This document shows, piece after piece, positions 41,636-51,178 of a stretch of DNA of 64,000 bases. The DNA is from SIG452 sp045540295. Lineage in GTDB: Bacteria; Bacillota; Clostridia; UMGS1840. Under the pieces are notes generated by a model that searched no databases, was not told the DNA's origin, and was given only the letters and a program-made list of their open reading frames with translations. The position numbers and the translations under genes were made by a program. Numbering within the stretch: the stretch's first letter is position 1; every line of letters begins with the position of its first letter. The stretch lies in NCBI GenBank assembly GCA_045540295.1, contig JAZQGY010000011.1:1-64000 (forward strand), in the 5' to 3' direction.

Positions 41636-42640
41636 TTACTCCTTTTCCAGTTGTACCAAATGGGCGATTCCGGGGATGGATTCTCCTTGCAAGGCACTGG
41701 TGGGAGACATTAACGCTCCCGTTGCCATAAATAAGATTTTTCGCCACTTTCCTTGGTTTAGTTGTTTTAACAGATAAGAATTCAACACGGAGGCACTGCA
41801 TCCGCATCCTGAACCACCGGCATGAGCATCCTGTTCCTGTGAGAAAATTAAGTCGCCGCAATCCTCCAAATTCTGTGCAGAATAACCGTTTTGAAACAGT
41901 AGCTCCCGGAGCAGGTCTTTGCCGATACTTCCTAAGTCACCTGTTACAATTAAGTCGTAATTCCAGGGTGTGGTATCGGTATCCTGAAAGAATGAACAAA
42001 GGGTATCGCAGGCGGCAGGAGCCATTGCCGCTCCCATGTTATTTAAGTCCTTGATGCCTGCATCAATTACTTTTCCTACACAGCCACGGGTAATGCGGAT
42101 TCCCGTGCCTTTTTGGGAGAGAACGGTGGCACCGGAACCCGTTACTGTCCATTGGGAGGACTGAGGTCTTTGACCGCCATATTCCAACGGAAAACGAAAT
42201 TGCCGTTCTGCTGAACAAAAGTGACTGGAGGTAGCGCAGAGCACGTGTTTTCCGAAACCTCCGTCTATACTCATTGCTCCCATAATCAGACTTTCTGCCA
42301 TGGTGGAGCAGGCACCGTAGAGTCCTAAAAAAGGAACACCCAGCGTGCGGAGTGTGTAGTTCGTGGCGATACATTGATTTAATAAGTCGCCGCCAAAACA
42401 GATAGATACTTCATTTGCTGAAATTTGAGCCATTTCTATAGCCCCCTTGGTGGACAACTCAATTAGTTTGCTTTCTGCTTTCTCCCAGCTATCTTCTCCG
42501 AAATGTCCTTCGCCGATGGTTAAATCAAACCATTTTCCCAAGGGACCTTCCCATTCTTTTTTGCCTACCACCGAATAAAAACCCGTAACAGCAGGTTTAC
42601 TCGGGAAAAAAAGGGTAGAGGTTCCGATTCGTTTTGTCAT
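41636..42640 (-). CDS. spoVAD: Stage V sporulation protein AD
   Basis: A 334-residue thiolase-like fold protein that binds DPA in the SpoVA channel. The N-terminal FPSKPAVTGFYSVVGKKEWEGPLG and the central FLGLYGACSTMAESLIMGAM, VTGSGATVLSQKG motifs are typical of SpoVAD. Its start is one base after the stop of spoVAC. A spore former is implied, because spoVA genes are expressed in the forespore. Confidence 0.96.
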   Translation of the reverse strand: MTKRIGTSTLFFPSKPAVTGFYSVVGKKEWEGPLGKWFDLTIGEGHFGEDSWEKAESKLIELSTKGAIEMAQISANEVSICFGGDLLNQCIATNYTLRTLGVPFLGLYGACSTMAESLIMGAMSIDGGFGKHVLCATSSHFCSAERQFRFPLEYGGQRPQSSQWTVTGSGATVLSQKGTGIRITRGCVGKVIDAGIKDLNNMGAAMAPAACDTLCSFFQDTDTTPWNYDLIVTGDLGSIGKDLLRELLFQNGYSAQNLEDCGDLIFSQEQDAHAGGSGCGCSASVLNSYLLKQLNQGKWRKILFMATGALMSPTSALQGESIPGIAHLVQLEKE

Positions 42641-42641
42641 A

Positions 42642-43088
42642 TTACATACCGCCTTTTGTGAAAAAGTAAATCAGTCCGCAGATGATGGAGGAGGAGATTC
42701 CGTACACAATTACAGGACCTGCAATCACAAACATTTTGGCACCAAGTCCCAGCACAAACCCTTCGGTTTTAAATTCCATTGCAGGGGAAATCATAGCGTT
42801 GGCAAAGCCTGTAATGGGGACCAAAGTTCCGGCTCCTGCCCGTTTTGCCAGCTTGTCGAACAACCCAAGGCCGGTGAATAAACCGCTAAGAAAAATTAAT
42901 GAAATCGAGGTGATACATCCTGCATCCTCCTGGGAAATTCCCATATTTTTGGCGGTATTCATAATCACTTGCCCTAATACACAAATGGCACCACCCACGA
43001 AAAACGCCCAAATGATATTTTTAAGCCAAGGGCTTTTTCCCAGTTCGGAAACCATTTTTTGATATTCATTTTGATTGATTTTTTTCAT
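42642..43088 (-). CDS. spoVAC: Stage V sporulation protein AC
   Basis: A 148-residue membrane protein with four helices, with PWLKNIIWAFFVGGAICVLGQ and GAGTLVPITGFANAMISPAMEFKTEG. SpoVAC is a mechanosensitive-like channel for DPA release at germination. ATG follows AGGAGTG. It opens the spoVA operon. A possible sigma-G promoter (GAATA at 43134-43138, AACTATA at 43108-43114 on the minus strand, 19 bp apart) is weak. Confidence 0.95.
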   Translation of the reverse strand: MKKINQNEYQKMVSELGKSPWLKNIIWAFFVGGAICVLGQVIMNTAKNMGISQEDAGCITSISLIFLSGLFTGLGLFDKLAKRAGAGTLVPITGFANAMISPAMEFKTEGFVLGLGAKMFVIAGPVIVYGISSSIICGLIYFFTKGGM

Positions 43089-43207
43089 TTTTTCACTCCT
43101 CGATACTTATAGTTTTTGTAAAACAGTAATTGCTATTCTGTCACATTTTTCTAAAAAACCAATAAAATGGTAATGACTGAAAAAGCCGAAAAAAAGGAGG
43201 ATTTTTT

Positions 43208-43579
43208 ATGAGATGGATGCGACGGGGATTTCGTCGTGGTACTTATTTAAAACCAAGAAAAACAAAAAAAGAAACAAGCAGGGAAGTAAGCGAATATAAA
43301 AAAACGCTCCCCAACACATGGGAAGCGTTTTATGAAAGCATTTTGCCAATGATTCGTCCGAACTATCAAGGAACTATGACAGGCCTTTCGGGCATATATC
43401 AAAAATTTTCTAAAACAGAACAAAAAAATCTGACCGACAAACTTGCAGGTCAGATTCTCTTTGCACATTCAGATGTGGTCAGTGATATTTTAGAACGGTT
43501 ATCCAAATTATCCTTGGATTTATCCCAACAAACGGAAGTGGCGTATCGCCGTCTTCGTTTGGTTGACCGTTTTTTTTAG
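43208..43579 (+). CDS. Unknown protein divergent from spoVA
   Basis: A 123-residue protein I do not recognise. The N-terminal 30 residues are strongly basic (MRWMRRGFRRGTYLK), the rest is helical and hydrophilic. No signal peptide or membrane helix is visible. ATG follows AAAGGAGG, a strong ribosome binding site. It diverges from the spoVA operon and points towards recO. The basic N-terminus would allow DNA or membrane association. A spore role is only a suggestion from location. Confidence 0.7.
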   Translation: MRWMRRGFRRGTYLKPRKTKKETSREVSEYKKTLPNTWEAFYESILPMIRPNYQGTMTGLSGIYQKFSKTEQKNLTDKLAGQILFAHSDVVSDILERLSKLSLDLSQQTEVAYRRLRLVDRFF

Positions 43580-43594
43580 TCTCTTTTGTATCAT

Positions 43595-44356
43595 TTAATC
43601 TGCCATCATTACTTTTTTGTAGTAACTAAGGGTTTTTGGATGAAAATCGCTTTGTGCCAGGAAGTATTTTTCGCACGCATTGGCAAATTCTTCTCGTGCT
43701 TCGGGGGATAAATCAAATGCCAAAAAGCTTTTAATATCTGCATCTAAAATATAGTTGATGGCAGAAAAAGTAGGCATGGAAATCTTTAGAATATTCCGTT
43801 CTTCGCCGGGAGAACAATCTTTACATAAAATACCGCCGTTTAATACATCAAAATAGCAGAATTTTTCACTTTCCAATTCAGCTCCACATTCCATACATTC
43901 AAACACATGGGGGGTAAAGCCCTCAATGTCGGAAACCTTCAGCTCGTAAGCACCTTTGATTAAAGAGGCATCTTTTTTTCCTTGATTTAGGGCGAATAAG
44001 GTGTTTAGCGTTAAACGAAGAAGCGGTTCGTTGGGTTGGTTATCCATGGCGATATTTCCCAAAACATCTAAGATATAAAATCCTAGCGCTAAATTGGTAA
44101 GGCTGTTTTTGATATCTAAAAACGAATGAATCATTGTAGCTTCCCGAAGATTTAAGGATTCGCCTTTTTGAGAGAAGGTGAATTCTGAATATAAAAAGGG
44201 CTTTGCTCCGGATAATTCTTTTCGTTTTAAACTTTTGATGCCGGATGCTTTCGCATGAACAAGTCCATAGGAATCGGTCATCACGGTAAGCATTTTGTCT
44301 GCTTCGTTAAAATCAGTTTCCTTGACGATTAAGCCTTTTGCAGTAATAAAATCCAT
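43595..44356 (-). CDS. recO: DNA repair protein RecO
   Basis: A 253-residue recombination mediator that helps load RecA through RecFOR. The N-terminal OB-fold has GLIVKETDFNEADKMLTVMT; the C-terminal zinc site has CMECG and GGILCKDC. It lies 9 bp after plsY, in the DUF512-der-plsY-recO operon. Confidence 0.94.
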   Translation of the reverse strand: MDFITAKGLIVKETDFNEADKMLTVMTDSYGLVHAKASGIKSLKRKELSGAKPFLYSEFTFSQKGESLNLREATMIHSFLDIKNSLTNLALGFYILDVLGNIAMDNQPNEPLLRLTLNTLFALNQGKKDASLIKGAYELKVSDIEGFTPHVFECMECGAELESEKFCYFDVLNGGILCKDCSPGEERNILKISMPTFSAINYILDADIKSFLAFDLSPEAREEFANACEKYFLAQSDFHPKTLSYYKKVMMAD

Positions 44357-44365
44357 AGCGGTTCC

Positions 44366-44977
44366 TTACTTTTCTTTCTTTTTAAAAGAAATTTTATTTT
44401 CGGTATGATTCCAAAGACGTTTTAAATTTTCATGGTGACGGATATACATAGAAACGGTTAAGATTACCAGCAGCACCAATTTCAGCGGACTGGGGTCAAA
44501 AATTGCAAAGAAAATGATGGAGGAGGTACTTCCTGCCAGAGAACCGACAGAAACATAGCCGGTAATGGCAATCATTCCAACACCAACCAAAAGCACGTAA
44601 AGCCCTAAGAGAGGATTTAAGCAGAAGCAGGCACCCAGGGAGGTGGCAACGCCCTTTCCGCCTTTAAAGCCGAAGAATACAGGGAAGTTGTGACCTACCA
44701 CAGCGGTTGCCGCTGCAATGTAGGAAAAAGAAATGTTGTGGGTAATCAAAAAGACCAGCCAGTAGGCAATCACAGCTTTAAAGGTGTCTAAAAGCAACAC
44801 AAAAATAGCAGGTGCTTTTCCCAGGGTACGCAAAGTATTGGTGGTTCCTGCGTTTTTGCTGCCGTGTTCACGGACATCAACTTTGTAAAACAGTTTTCCG
44901 ATAATAATGGAAAAGTTTAAGCTTCCCAGCAAATAGCCCAAAATGGCAAAAAGGATATAATACACAAATTCCAGCAT
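44366..44977 (-). CDS. plsY: Glycerol-3-phosphate acyltransferase PlsY
   Basis: A 203-residue membrane acyltransferase using acyl-phosphate to make lysophosphatidic acid. The three signatures GSLNFSIIIGKLFY, KNAGTTNTLRTLGK and GHNFPVFFGFKGGKGVATS are present. It lies 15 bp after der, the order typical of Clostridia. Confidence 0.96.
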   Translation of the reverse strand: MLEFVYYILFAILGYLLGSLNFSIIIGKLFYKVDVREHGSKNAGTTNTLRTLGKAPAIFVLLLDTFKAVIAYWLVFLITHNISFSYIAAATAVVGHNFPVFFGFKGGKGVATSLGACFCLNPLLGLYVLLVGVGMIAITGYVSVGSLAGSTSSIIFFAIFDPSPLKLVLLVILTVSMYIRHHENLKRLWNHTENKISFKKKEK

Positions 44978-44992
44978 GGTAGTTCCTCCTGA

Positions 44993-46324
44993 TTAGAGTT
45001 TTTTCTTTTCGTTTCGTTCACGGATATAGAATTTGATGGGAGTCCCCGTAAAATCAAATGCGTTTCTTAGTTGATTTTCTAAGTACCGTTCGTAAGAAAA
45101 GTGCATCAGACGTGTATCGTTTACAAAAATGACAAACTGAGGGGGATTTGCGGCAGATTGCACCGCATATAAGATTTTTAATCTTCTTCCTTTATCTGTG
45201 GGCGGCTGAACCCGTGCAGTGGCATCGGCAATTAAGTCGTTTAACATACCGGTGGTCACACGGCGGTTTCTGTTCTCATTGACGGTTTTTAACATGGGGA
45301 AGATGGTGTCAATTCTCTGTCCGGTTTTTGCAGAGATAAACAGGGCAGGAGCATACATCATATAGGAGAAGCCTTCTTTGATTTCAAGCTTCATTCTGTC
45401 CATCGTTTTATCGTCTTTTTCAATGATATCCCACTTGTTTACCACAAAGATGGAGGCTTTTCCTTCGTTGTGGGCATAGCCTGCAATCTTGGTGTCCTGC
45501 TCGGTAACCCCTTCGGTGCCGTCTAACATGATAAGGCAAATGTCTGCCCTTTCAATGGCTGCGTAGGAACGAAGCACAGAGTATTTTTCCACTGCTTCGC
45601 TGACCTTGCTTTTTCTGCGGATGCCGGCGGTATCAATAAACAGATATTTCTGACCGTCTTTTTCCACATAGGTATCAATGGCATCACGGGTAGTACCTGG
45701 CACATTGCTCACAATCAGACGTTCTTCCCCAAGCAGACGGTTAATCAAAGAGGATTTACCGGCATTGGGTTTCCCGATGACCGCAATTTTTAACACATCG
45801 TCATCTTCTTGGGTGTCAGCTTCCTGGGGGAATCCTTCAGCAACCATATCCAAAAGGTCGCCAATCCCCATTCCTTGAATAGCAGAAATAGCAATGGGAT
45901 CACCTAATCCTAAGTTATAGAATTCATAGAATTCCATAGGCGGTTCTCCGGGGGTATCACATTTGTTACAAGCCAACACAATAGGTTTTCCAGAACGCAT
46001 CAGCATTGCCGCAACTTCCCGGTCGGTTGCAGTCACCCCTGCACGGACATCGGTTAAGAAAATTAACACATCTGCGGTTTCAATTGCCGCTTCTGCCTGA
46101 CGTTTCATCATTGCGGTGATTTCGTCTGCAGAATCGGGTTCGATACCTCCGGTGTCAATTAATAGGAACGACTTGGAGAGCCATTCCGCCTCGGAAATAA
46201 TTCTGTCACGGGTAACACCGGGAGTATCTTCCACAATAGAGATTCTTTTTCCGGTAATACGGTTAAATAACTGGGATTTCCCAACATTGGGGCGTCCCAC
46301 AATTGCAACAATCGGTTTTGCCAT
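44993..46324 (-). CDS. der: Ribosome biogenesis GTPase Der (EngA)
   Basis: A 443-residue GTPase with two G domains and a C-terminal KH-like domain that helps 50S subunit assembly. G1 motifs are GRPNVGKSQLFNR and GKPNAGKSSLINR, with DTPGVTRD and NKCD (first) or VPGTTRD and NKWD (second). It lies 27 bp after the DUF512 gene and starts after AGGAGGTAAT. Confidence 0.97.
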   Translation of the reverse strand: MAKPIVAIVGRPNVGKSQLFNRITGKRISIVEDTPGVTRDRIISEAEWLSKSFLLIDTGGIEPDSADEITAMMKRQAEAAIETADVLIFLTDVRAGVTATDREVAAMLMRSGKPIVLACNKCDTPGEPPMEFYEFYNLGLGDPIAISAIQGMGIGDLLDMVAEGFPQEADTQEDDDVLKIAVIGKPNAGKSSLINRLLGEERLIVSNVPGTTRDAIDTYVEKDGQKYLFIDTAGIRRKSKVSEAVEKYSVLRSYAAIERADICLIMLDGTEGVTEQDTKIAGYAHNEGKASIFVVNKWDIIEKDDKTMDRMKLEIKEGFSYMMYAPALFISAKTGQRIDTIFPMLKTVNENRNRRVTTGMLNDLIADATARVQPPTDKGRRLKILYAVQSAANPPQFVIFVNDTRLMHFSYERYLENQLRNAFDFTGTPIKFYIRERNEKKKL

Positions 46325-46351
46325 AGGTTATTACCTCCTTTTATGGGGTTC

Positions 46352-47629
46352 TTACAAACAGAGTGCATCCAAAAAGCTTTTGCCGTCATTCTCGTTTAAA
46401 ATGACTTCGCAGGAAAGTGCTTTTTCGATATCGGAAACGGTTTTATCGTCTAAGGTCAGGTCTCCTTCTGCTCTTAGTATGCAGGAGGGGAGTACCAAAA
46501 ATTCCATTTTTTTGTTCTTTAGCTGCTCAATGATATCGGTGGCGGTGAGTAAGCCTGCCACGGTAATTTTTTCGCCAAAAAATTTGTTTTCTATGGGAAT
46601 TACTTCAGTATTGGTACCAAATTTTTCATCAAATCGCTTTACTAATTTTGAAAGAGTGGGGAACGCCGCCTGAGAGGTGGCAACCACTTTTTTGCGGACA
46701 GGCTTAGGTTTTCGGTTGGCAAAGGATAGGTTAAATTCCTTCACAAAGGAAGATAACAGCCCAACACCGTTTTCAATCTGGGGAAAATCATCGTAGTATG
46801 CCGCAGGTGGCAGATTGATTTCGCCTTTCACAAAAAACTCATCAGCAGGATACACAAACCGGGTACCAATTTCCCGATAGGCACGGTTTGAAATCTTGTG
46901 AATCTGGTGAATAATGTTTTTGCAATCCTCTTTGGTAAACGGCTCAATCTGGGTTAACCCATCCCGGAATTTTGTTAAACCGATCGGCACAACAGACACG
47001 CTGTTCACTTCGGCTTCGTACAGGTCGGTTAAGGATTTTGTTAATTCTTCACCGTCATTGTAGCCTTTGCAAAGCACAATCTGTGCGTTTACGGTAATGC
47101 CGTTTTCCACCAGATAATTGATTTTTTCCAAAATACCACCTGCGTTTTTATTGTGTAGCATTTTCACTCTGAGTTCGTCGTTGGTGGTATGCACCGAAAT
47201 GTTCACGGGAGAAAGACGCATCCTTACGATATTTTCAATTTCTTCCTCTTTCATATTGGTTAAGGTGACATAGTTTCCCGTTAAAAAGGAAAGGCGGGAA
47301 TCGTCATCTTTAAAATACAAAGGCTTTCGCATTCCTTTGGGAAGCTGGTCAATAAAACAGAAAATGCATTTGTTCCGGCAGCTTTTTGGATTTTCAATAA
47401 AGGGTCTTTCATTGATAATACCCAAATCTTCGTAGTGATTTTCCACGGTGACTCTTTTTTGTTCCTGATTTCTTACAAAGGCAATTTCCAATCGTTCGTT
47501 ACAGATTAAAAAACCGTACAGCAAACCGTCGGTTACTTCTTCGCCGTTGATATGAGTAATCACATCACCGGGAAGAATACCCGCTTTTTCTGCCAGACTA
47601 TTTTCTTTTACTCCGTCTACGTAATACAT
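46352..47629 (-). CDS. DUF512 family radical-SAM-like protein with PDZ domain
   Basis: A 425-residue protein. An N-terminal PDZ-like domain (MYYVDGVKENSLAEKAGILPGDVITHINGEEV, 1-60) is followed by CRNKCIFCFIDQLPKGMR, a CxxxCxxC cluster motif, and the DUF512 domain. Its biochemical reaction is unknown. It is typically encoded upstream of der in Clostridia, as here. ATG follows AGAGGTAG. The 170 bp upstream, to rpmF, hold only an rpmF terminator. Confidence 0.92.
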   Translation of the reverse strand: MYYVDGVKENSLAEKAGILPGDVITHINGEEVTDGLLYGFLICNERLEIAFVRNQEQKRVTVENHYEDLGIINERPFIENPKSCRNKCIFCFIDQLPKGMRKPLYFKDDDSRLSFLTGNYVTLTNMKEEEIENIVRMRLSPVNISVHTTNDELRVKMLHNKNAGGILEKINYLVENGITVNAQIVLCKGYNDGEELTKSLTDLYEAEVNSVSVVPIGLTKFRDGLTQIEPFTKEDCKNIIHQIHKISNRAYREIGTRFVYPADEFFVKGEINLPPAAYYDDFPQIENGVGLLSSFVKEFNLSFANRKPKPVRKKVVATSQAAFPTLSKLVKRFDEKFGTNTEVIPIENKFFGEKITVAGLLTATDIIEQLKNKKMEFLVLPSCILRAEGDLTLDDKTVSDIEKALSCEVILNENDGKSFLDALCL

Positions 47630-47756
47630 AAAACTACCTCTGTTTTCTTATCATTGGAGGATTTCATTTGCACAAGATTTTGGTTTCAAAATCGCATCAA
47701 AACAAAATCCTAAGTAATTACACATGAAAAATGCAGATCATCAAAAAGTTTTAAAA

Positions 47757-47789
47757 AAAGCGGGGAGCAATTAAGCACCCCGCTTCTTA
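47757..47789 (-). terminator. Terminator after rpmF
   Basis: On the minus strand AAGCGGGG and CCCCGCTT form an 8-bp stem with T7 after it, a few bases beyond the rpmF stop. Confidence 0.85.
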
Positions 47790-47799
47790 TAAGGCATAA

Positions 47800-47976
47800 T
47801 TAATCCATTTTGATTACTTCTTTACCTTTATAAAAACCGCAAGATTTACATACTCTGTGCGGCAGTGTCAGTTCCTGACAGTTGGGACATTTTACAAGAC
47901 CCGGAGCGCTTAATTTCCAGTTTGCTCTTCTTTTGTTTTTTCTCGCATGAGAAACTTTTCTCTTCGGTACAGCCAT
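47800..47976 (-). CDS. rpmF: 50S ribosomal protein L32
   Basis: A 58-residue ribosomal protein, too short for many gene finders. It starts MAVPKRKVSHARKNKRRANW and has the zinc motif CPNCQ with CKSC further on (CxxC-CxxC type). ATG follows AGGAGGTG. It pairs with yceD upstream as in most bacteria. Confidence 0.96.
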   Translation of the reverse strand: MAVPKRKVSHARKNKRRANWKLSAPGLVKCPNCQELTLPHRVCKSCGFYKGKEVIKMD

Positions 47977-48050
47977 GTCTTAACACCTCCTGTAGAGCTT
48001 TTTGACTCTATAATTGAATATTTTTACAAAATTTTGAGAGTAACTGCGGA

Positions 48051-48563
48051 TTACTTTAATAATTCCTTTAATTTCAGTAATCTGGGATCAATTTCCGTGT
48101 CGTCACAGTTACATTCGGTTTCGTTGCGGTTACATCCGCAAACGGGGCAAAGACCTTTGCAATCTTTTCTACAAAGCTGTTGATCCAAGGTTACGGCAAA
48201 AATGCATTTGTAAATTGCATCAGTCAATAGCACAGTATTATGTTGATAGGGGATAAACTCGTCAGCTTCCAGCCCTGAGTCCTCCCGGGCAATGGTATCT
48301 TCCATAGGAATAACATATTCCTTGGTGAAAGGTTCCAGGCAACGGTCACAAAGGAATCTCGCCTTAAAGGAAAGCTCGCCTTGTAAGAATAAATTGCCTG
48401 CGTGATTTGTGATTGTGCCCGTTAACGTAACTGGTGTTTCTAAGGAAGGCATATCAGAAAATTCGGAAAAAACCTCAATGGGGTATTCCTTATTGATTGA
48501 AATTTCCATTCCTTCGGACTTCACAATAGAGGTTAAATCAATTAACAGTTCATTTTGTTCCAT
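48051..48563 (-). CDS. yceD: DUF177 family protein YceD
   Basis: A 170-residue protein of the DUF177 (YceD) family, linked to 23S rRNA accumulation. Cysteines occur as FLCDRCLEPF and CRKDCKGLCPVCG with further C-terminal CxC. The start MEQNELLIDL at 48563 follows GGAGGGA. It lies 74 bp before rpmF. Confidence 0.9.
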   Translation of the reverse strand: MEQNELLIDLTSIVKSEGMEISINKEYPIEVFSEFSDMPSLETPVTLTGTITNHAGNLFLQGELSFKARFLCDRCLEPFTKEYVIPMEDTIAREDSGLEADEFIPYQHNTVLLTDAIYKCIFAVTLDQQLCRKDCKGLCPVCGCNRNETECNCDDTEIDPRLLKLKELLK

Positions 48564-48652
48564 TATTGTTCCCTCCAATTCTCACGGTCTAAGACACCAA
48601 AAGACTGCCCAAAATATTGATAAATTACCAAAATCTCAGACAATCATATAAT

Positions 48653-48681
48653 ATAATACATAATCTTTGGTAATTTGTCAA
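48653..48681 (-). promoter_or_regulatory. Promoter of yceD-rpmF flanked by an inverted repeat
   Basis: On the minus strand TTGACA (48676-48681), 17 bp, then TATTAT (48653-48658). The perfect inverted repeat AAATTACCAAA (48622-48632) and TTTGGTAATTT (48666-48676) brackets the -10 and transcription start, with one arm touching the -35. Confidence 0.75.
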
Positions 48682-48720
48682 GCATTTTTTCGAATTTTTC
48701 GGAAAAATATCAGGGATTTT

Positions 48721-49902
48721 TTATACTAATTTTTCGGTTTCCAACGCGATCATCAGTTCTTCGTTGGTGGGGATTACCAAGGTCTTAACGGTTGCATCGT
48801 CAGCGGTGATATCCACGGTGCCGCGGGTGTTGTTTTTATCCTTATTGATTTTAATACCCATAAAGCCTAAGTTTCCTGCAACTTTTTCTCTTAAAGTTGC
48901 GTCGTTTTCGCCGATACCTGCGGTGAATACCACAGCGTCAATGCCACCCATAGCAGCAGCATAGGTACCGATGTATTTCTGTACGCCGTATGCGAAAATG
49001 TCTAAAGCAACCTGTGCTTTTTCGTCGCCTTTATCAGCAGCGTCGGACAGGTCTCTGAAGTCGGAGGAGATTTCAGATAAACCTAATGCACCGGATTCTT
49101 TATTTAAGATGTTTACCACTTCTTTTGCGGTTTTGTTTTCTTTGTTTGCAATAAATTCTACGATTGCCGGATCGATGTCACCGGAGCGGGTACCCATCAT
49201 AATACCTGCTAAGGGAGTAAAGCCCATGGAGGTGTCCACAGATTTTCCGCCGTCAACTGCAGAGATGGAGGAACCGTTTCCTAAGTGACAGGTCACGATT
49301 TTTAATTCCTCAATGGGTTTGCCAAGCAGTTCAGCAGCCTTCATGCTGACATATTTATGGCTGGTACCGTGGAAGCCGTATCTTCTGATTTTGTAGTTTT
49401 CGTAGTATTTGTAGGGAATGGGATACAGATATGCTTTCTTGGGCATGGTCTGATGGAATGCGGTATCAAATACACCAACCTGGGGAACATTCGGCATAAT
49501 TTTTGCGCAAGCTTCAATACCGGTGATGTTGGGAGGATTGTGTAAGGGTGCCAGTTCGATACAAGCGTTTAATGCGTTCATCACGGATTCGGTGATTAAA
49601 GCGGAACCGGAGAAAGCTTCACCGCCGTGTACCACACGGTGACCAACTGCGTTGATTTCATCCATGGATGCGATAACACCCATTTCTTTGTCGGTTAAGG
49701 AATCCAGCACTGCCTGGATTGCATCTCCGTGATCTTTTAAGGTTAAATCCTTCTGGAATTTTTCTCCGCCTTTGGAGTGGGTTAATCTTCCGTCAATACC
49801 GATTCTTTCGCAAAGACCTTTTGCCATAACGGACTGGTCTTCCATATTGATCAGCTGATATTTTAAAGAGGAGCTACCTGCGTTGATAACTAAAATTTTC
49901 AT
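48721..49902 (-). CDS. ackA: Acetate kinase
   Basis: A 393-residue ASKHA-fold kinase that makes ATP and acetate from acetyl-phosphate. The N-terminus KILVINAGSSSLKYQL, the RYGFHGTSHKYVS and HLGNGSSISAV motifs and FTAGIGEN are conserved. The start at 49902 follows AAAGGAT. It is 44 bp after pta. Confidence 0.97.
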   Translation of the reverse strand: MKILVINAGSSSLKYQLINMEDQSVMAKGLCERIGIDGRLTHSKGGEKFQKDLTLKDHGDAIQAVLDSLTDKEMGVIASMDEINAVGHRVVHGGEAFSGSALITESVMNALNACIELAPLHNPPNITGIEACAKIMPNVPQVGVFDTAFHQTMPKKAYLYPIPYKYYENYKIRRYGFHGTSHKYVSMKAAELLGKPIEELKIVTCHLGNGSSISAVDGGKSVDTSMGFTPLAGIMMGTRSGDIDPAIVEFIANKENKTAKEVVNILNKESGALGLSEISSDFRDLSDAADKGDEKAQVALDIFAYGVQKYIGTYAAAMGGIDAVVFTAGIGENDATLREKVAGNLGFMGIKINKDKNNTRGTVDITADDATVKTLVIPTNEELMIALETEKLV

Positions 49903-49946
49903 TTTTTTTAAATCCTTTCTGTTCTTAGTTGATCGAGAACAAATCA

Positions 49947-50942
49947 TTATTTTGCTTGAGCCTGAACGCTGGTGATGGCAACTACGCCAACAATATCTTC
50001 AGCGCTGCAGCCACGGGATAAGTCGTTGATGGGAGCTGCAATACCCTGGGTAACAGGACCGTATGCTTCTGCTTTTGCCAGTCTCTGAACCAGTTTGTAG
50101 CCAATGTTGCCTGCATCTAAGTCGGGGAAGCAGAGTACGTTTGCTTTCCCTGCCACATCGCTGTCGGGAGCTTTGGAGGAACCAACAGAAGGAACGATTG
50201 CCGCGTCCAACTGCAGTTCGCCGTCTACTTTCAGATTGGGGTTGTTTTCTTTACAAATTCTGGTTGCTTCCACTACCTTGTCCACATCTGCATGTTTTGC
50301 ACTGCCTTTGGTGGAGTGGGAGAGCATTGCAACAATTGCTTCCTGTTCGCAGAGCAGTTCAAAGGATTCCGCAGAGCATGCTGCAATGGCTGCTAATTTT
50401 TCGGGATCAGGATTCTGTTCCAAGCCGCTGTCTGCAAAAATGAAGGTACCGTTTGCACCGTATTCACAGTTGGGAACCACCATTAAGAAGAATGCGGAAA
50501 CCAGTTTTACACCGGGTTTGGTTTTGATAATCTGCAAGCTGGGACGTAAGGTGTTTGCGGTGGAGTGACAAGCACCGGATACCACACCGTCTGCATCCCC
50601 TGCTTTTACCATTAAGCAAGCATAGTACATATAGTCGCCTAAAGCGGTTTTCTTTGCTTCTTCGTAGGTTAAGCCTTTGGATTTACGAAGTTCCACGAAT
50701 AAGTTGATATATTCTTCGGTTTTTTCATAGGTGAAGGGGTTAATGATGGTTGCTTTGGAAACATCCAAGCCTTTGCTGTTTGCTTCGACTTCTTCGGGAG
50801 TACCGATGATGATAATATCAGCGATATCTTCCGCTAAAACCTGTGCAGCCGCTTCCCAGGTTCTTCTGTCCATAGATTCGGGCAGAATGATTTTCTTTTT
50901 GTCGGCTCTTGCTCTTTCTTTGATTCTGTCAATAAATGCCAT
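49947..50942 (-). CDS. pta: Phosphate acetyltransferase
   Basis: A 331-residue enzyme converting acetyl-CoA to acetyl-phosphate. ADGVVSGACHSTANTLRPSLQIIKT, the C-terminal FPDLDAGNIGYKLVQRLA and QGIAAPINDLSRGCS are typical of the short Pta family. ATG follows GGAGGTCATGC. It heads pta-ackA, turning PFL-derived acetyl-CoA into acetate with ATP. Confidence 0.97.
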   Translation of the reverse strand: MAFIDRIKERARADKKKIILPESMDRRTWEAAAQVLAEDIADIIIIGTPEEVEANSKGLDVSKATIINPFTYEKTEEYINLFVELRKSKGLTYEEAKKTALGDYMYYACLMVKAGDADGVVSGACHSTANTLRPSLQIIKTKPGVKLVSAFFLMVVPNCEYGANGTFIFADSGLEQNPDPEKLAAIAACSAESFELLCEQEAIVAMLSHSTKGSAKHADVDKVVEATRICKENNPNLKVDGELQLDAAIVPSVGSSKAPDSDVAGKANVLCFPDLDAGNIGYKLVQRLAKAEAYGPVTQGIAAPINDLSRGCSAEDIVGVVAITSVQAQAK

Positions 50943-51006
50943 AATGCATGACCTCCGTTTTTATAATAAGAAATTTTATAAACATTGTTGTCAATTTAAC
51001 CATATT

Positions 51007-51035
51007 ATTATATAGCAGACTGCCAAAAAATTCAA
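51007..51035 (-). promoter_or_regulatory. Promoter of pta-ackA
   Basis: On the minus strand TTGAAT (51030-51035), 17 bp, then TATAAT (51007-51012), about 60 bp ahead of the pta start. Confidence 0.8.
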
Positions 51036-51178
51036 GTCATTTTGGGAAATTTCTTGAAAAAACGTTAGTTTTTTTCTTGCAAAACCTTATTTTTCTCCTG
51101 TTGGCCAATCAGTTTTGATAGAAAATAGTCAAAAATCTCTAAAAATCAAAGAAAAATACTGAAAAAATCAAAAAAGTT

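Noticed and set aside
48622..48681. FapR operator before yceD-rpmF
   Set aside because: The inverted repeat does not contain the FapR TTAGTACC core and its spacing is far too large.
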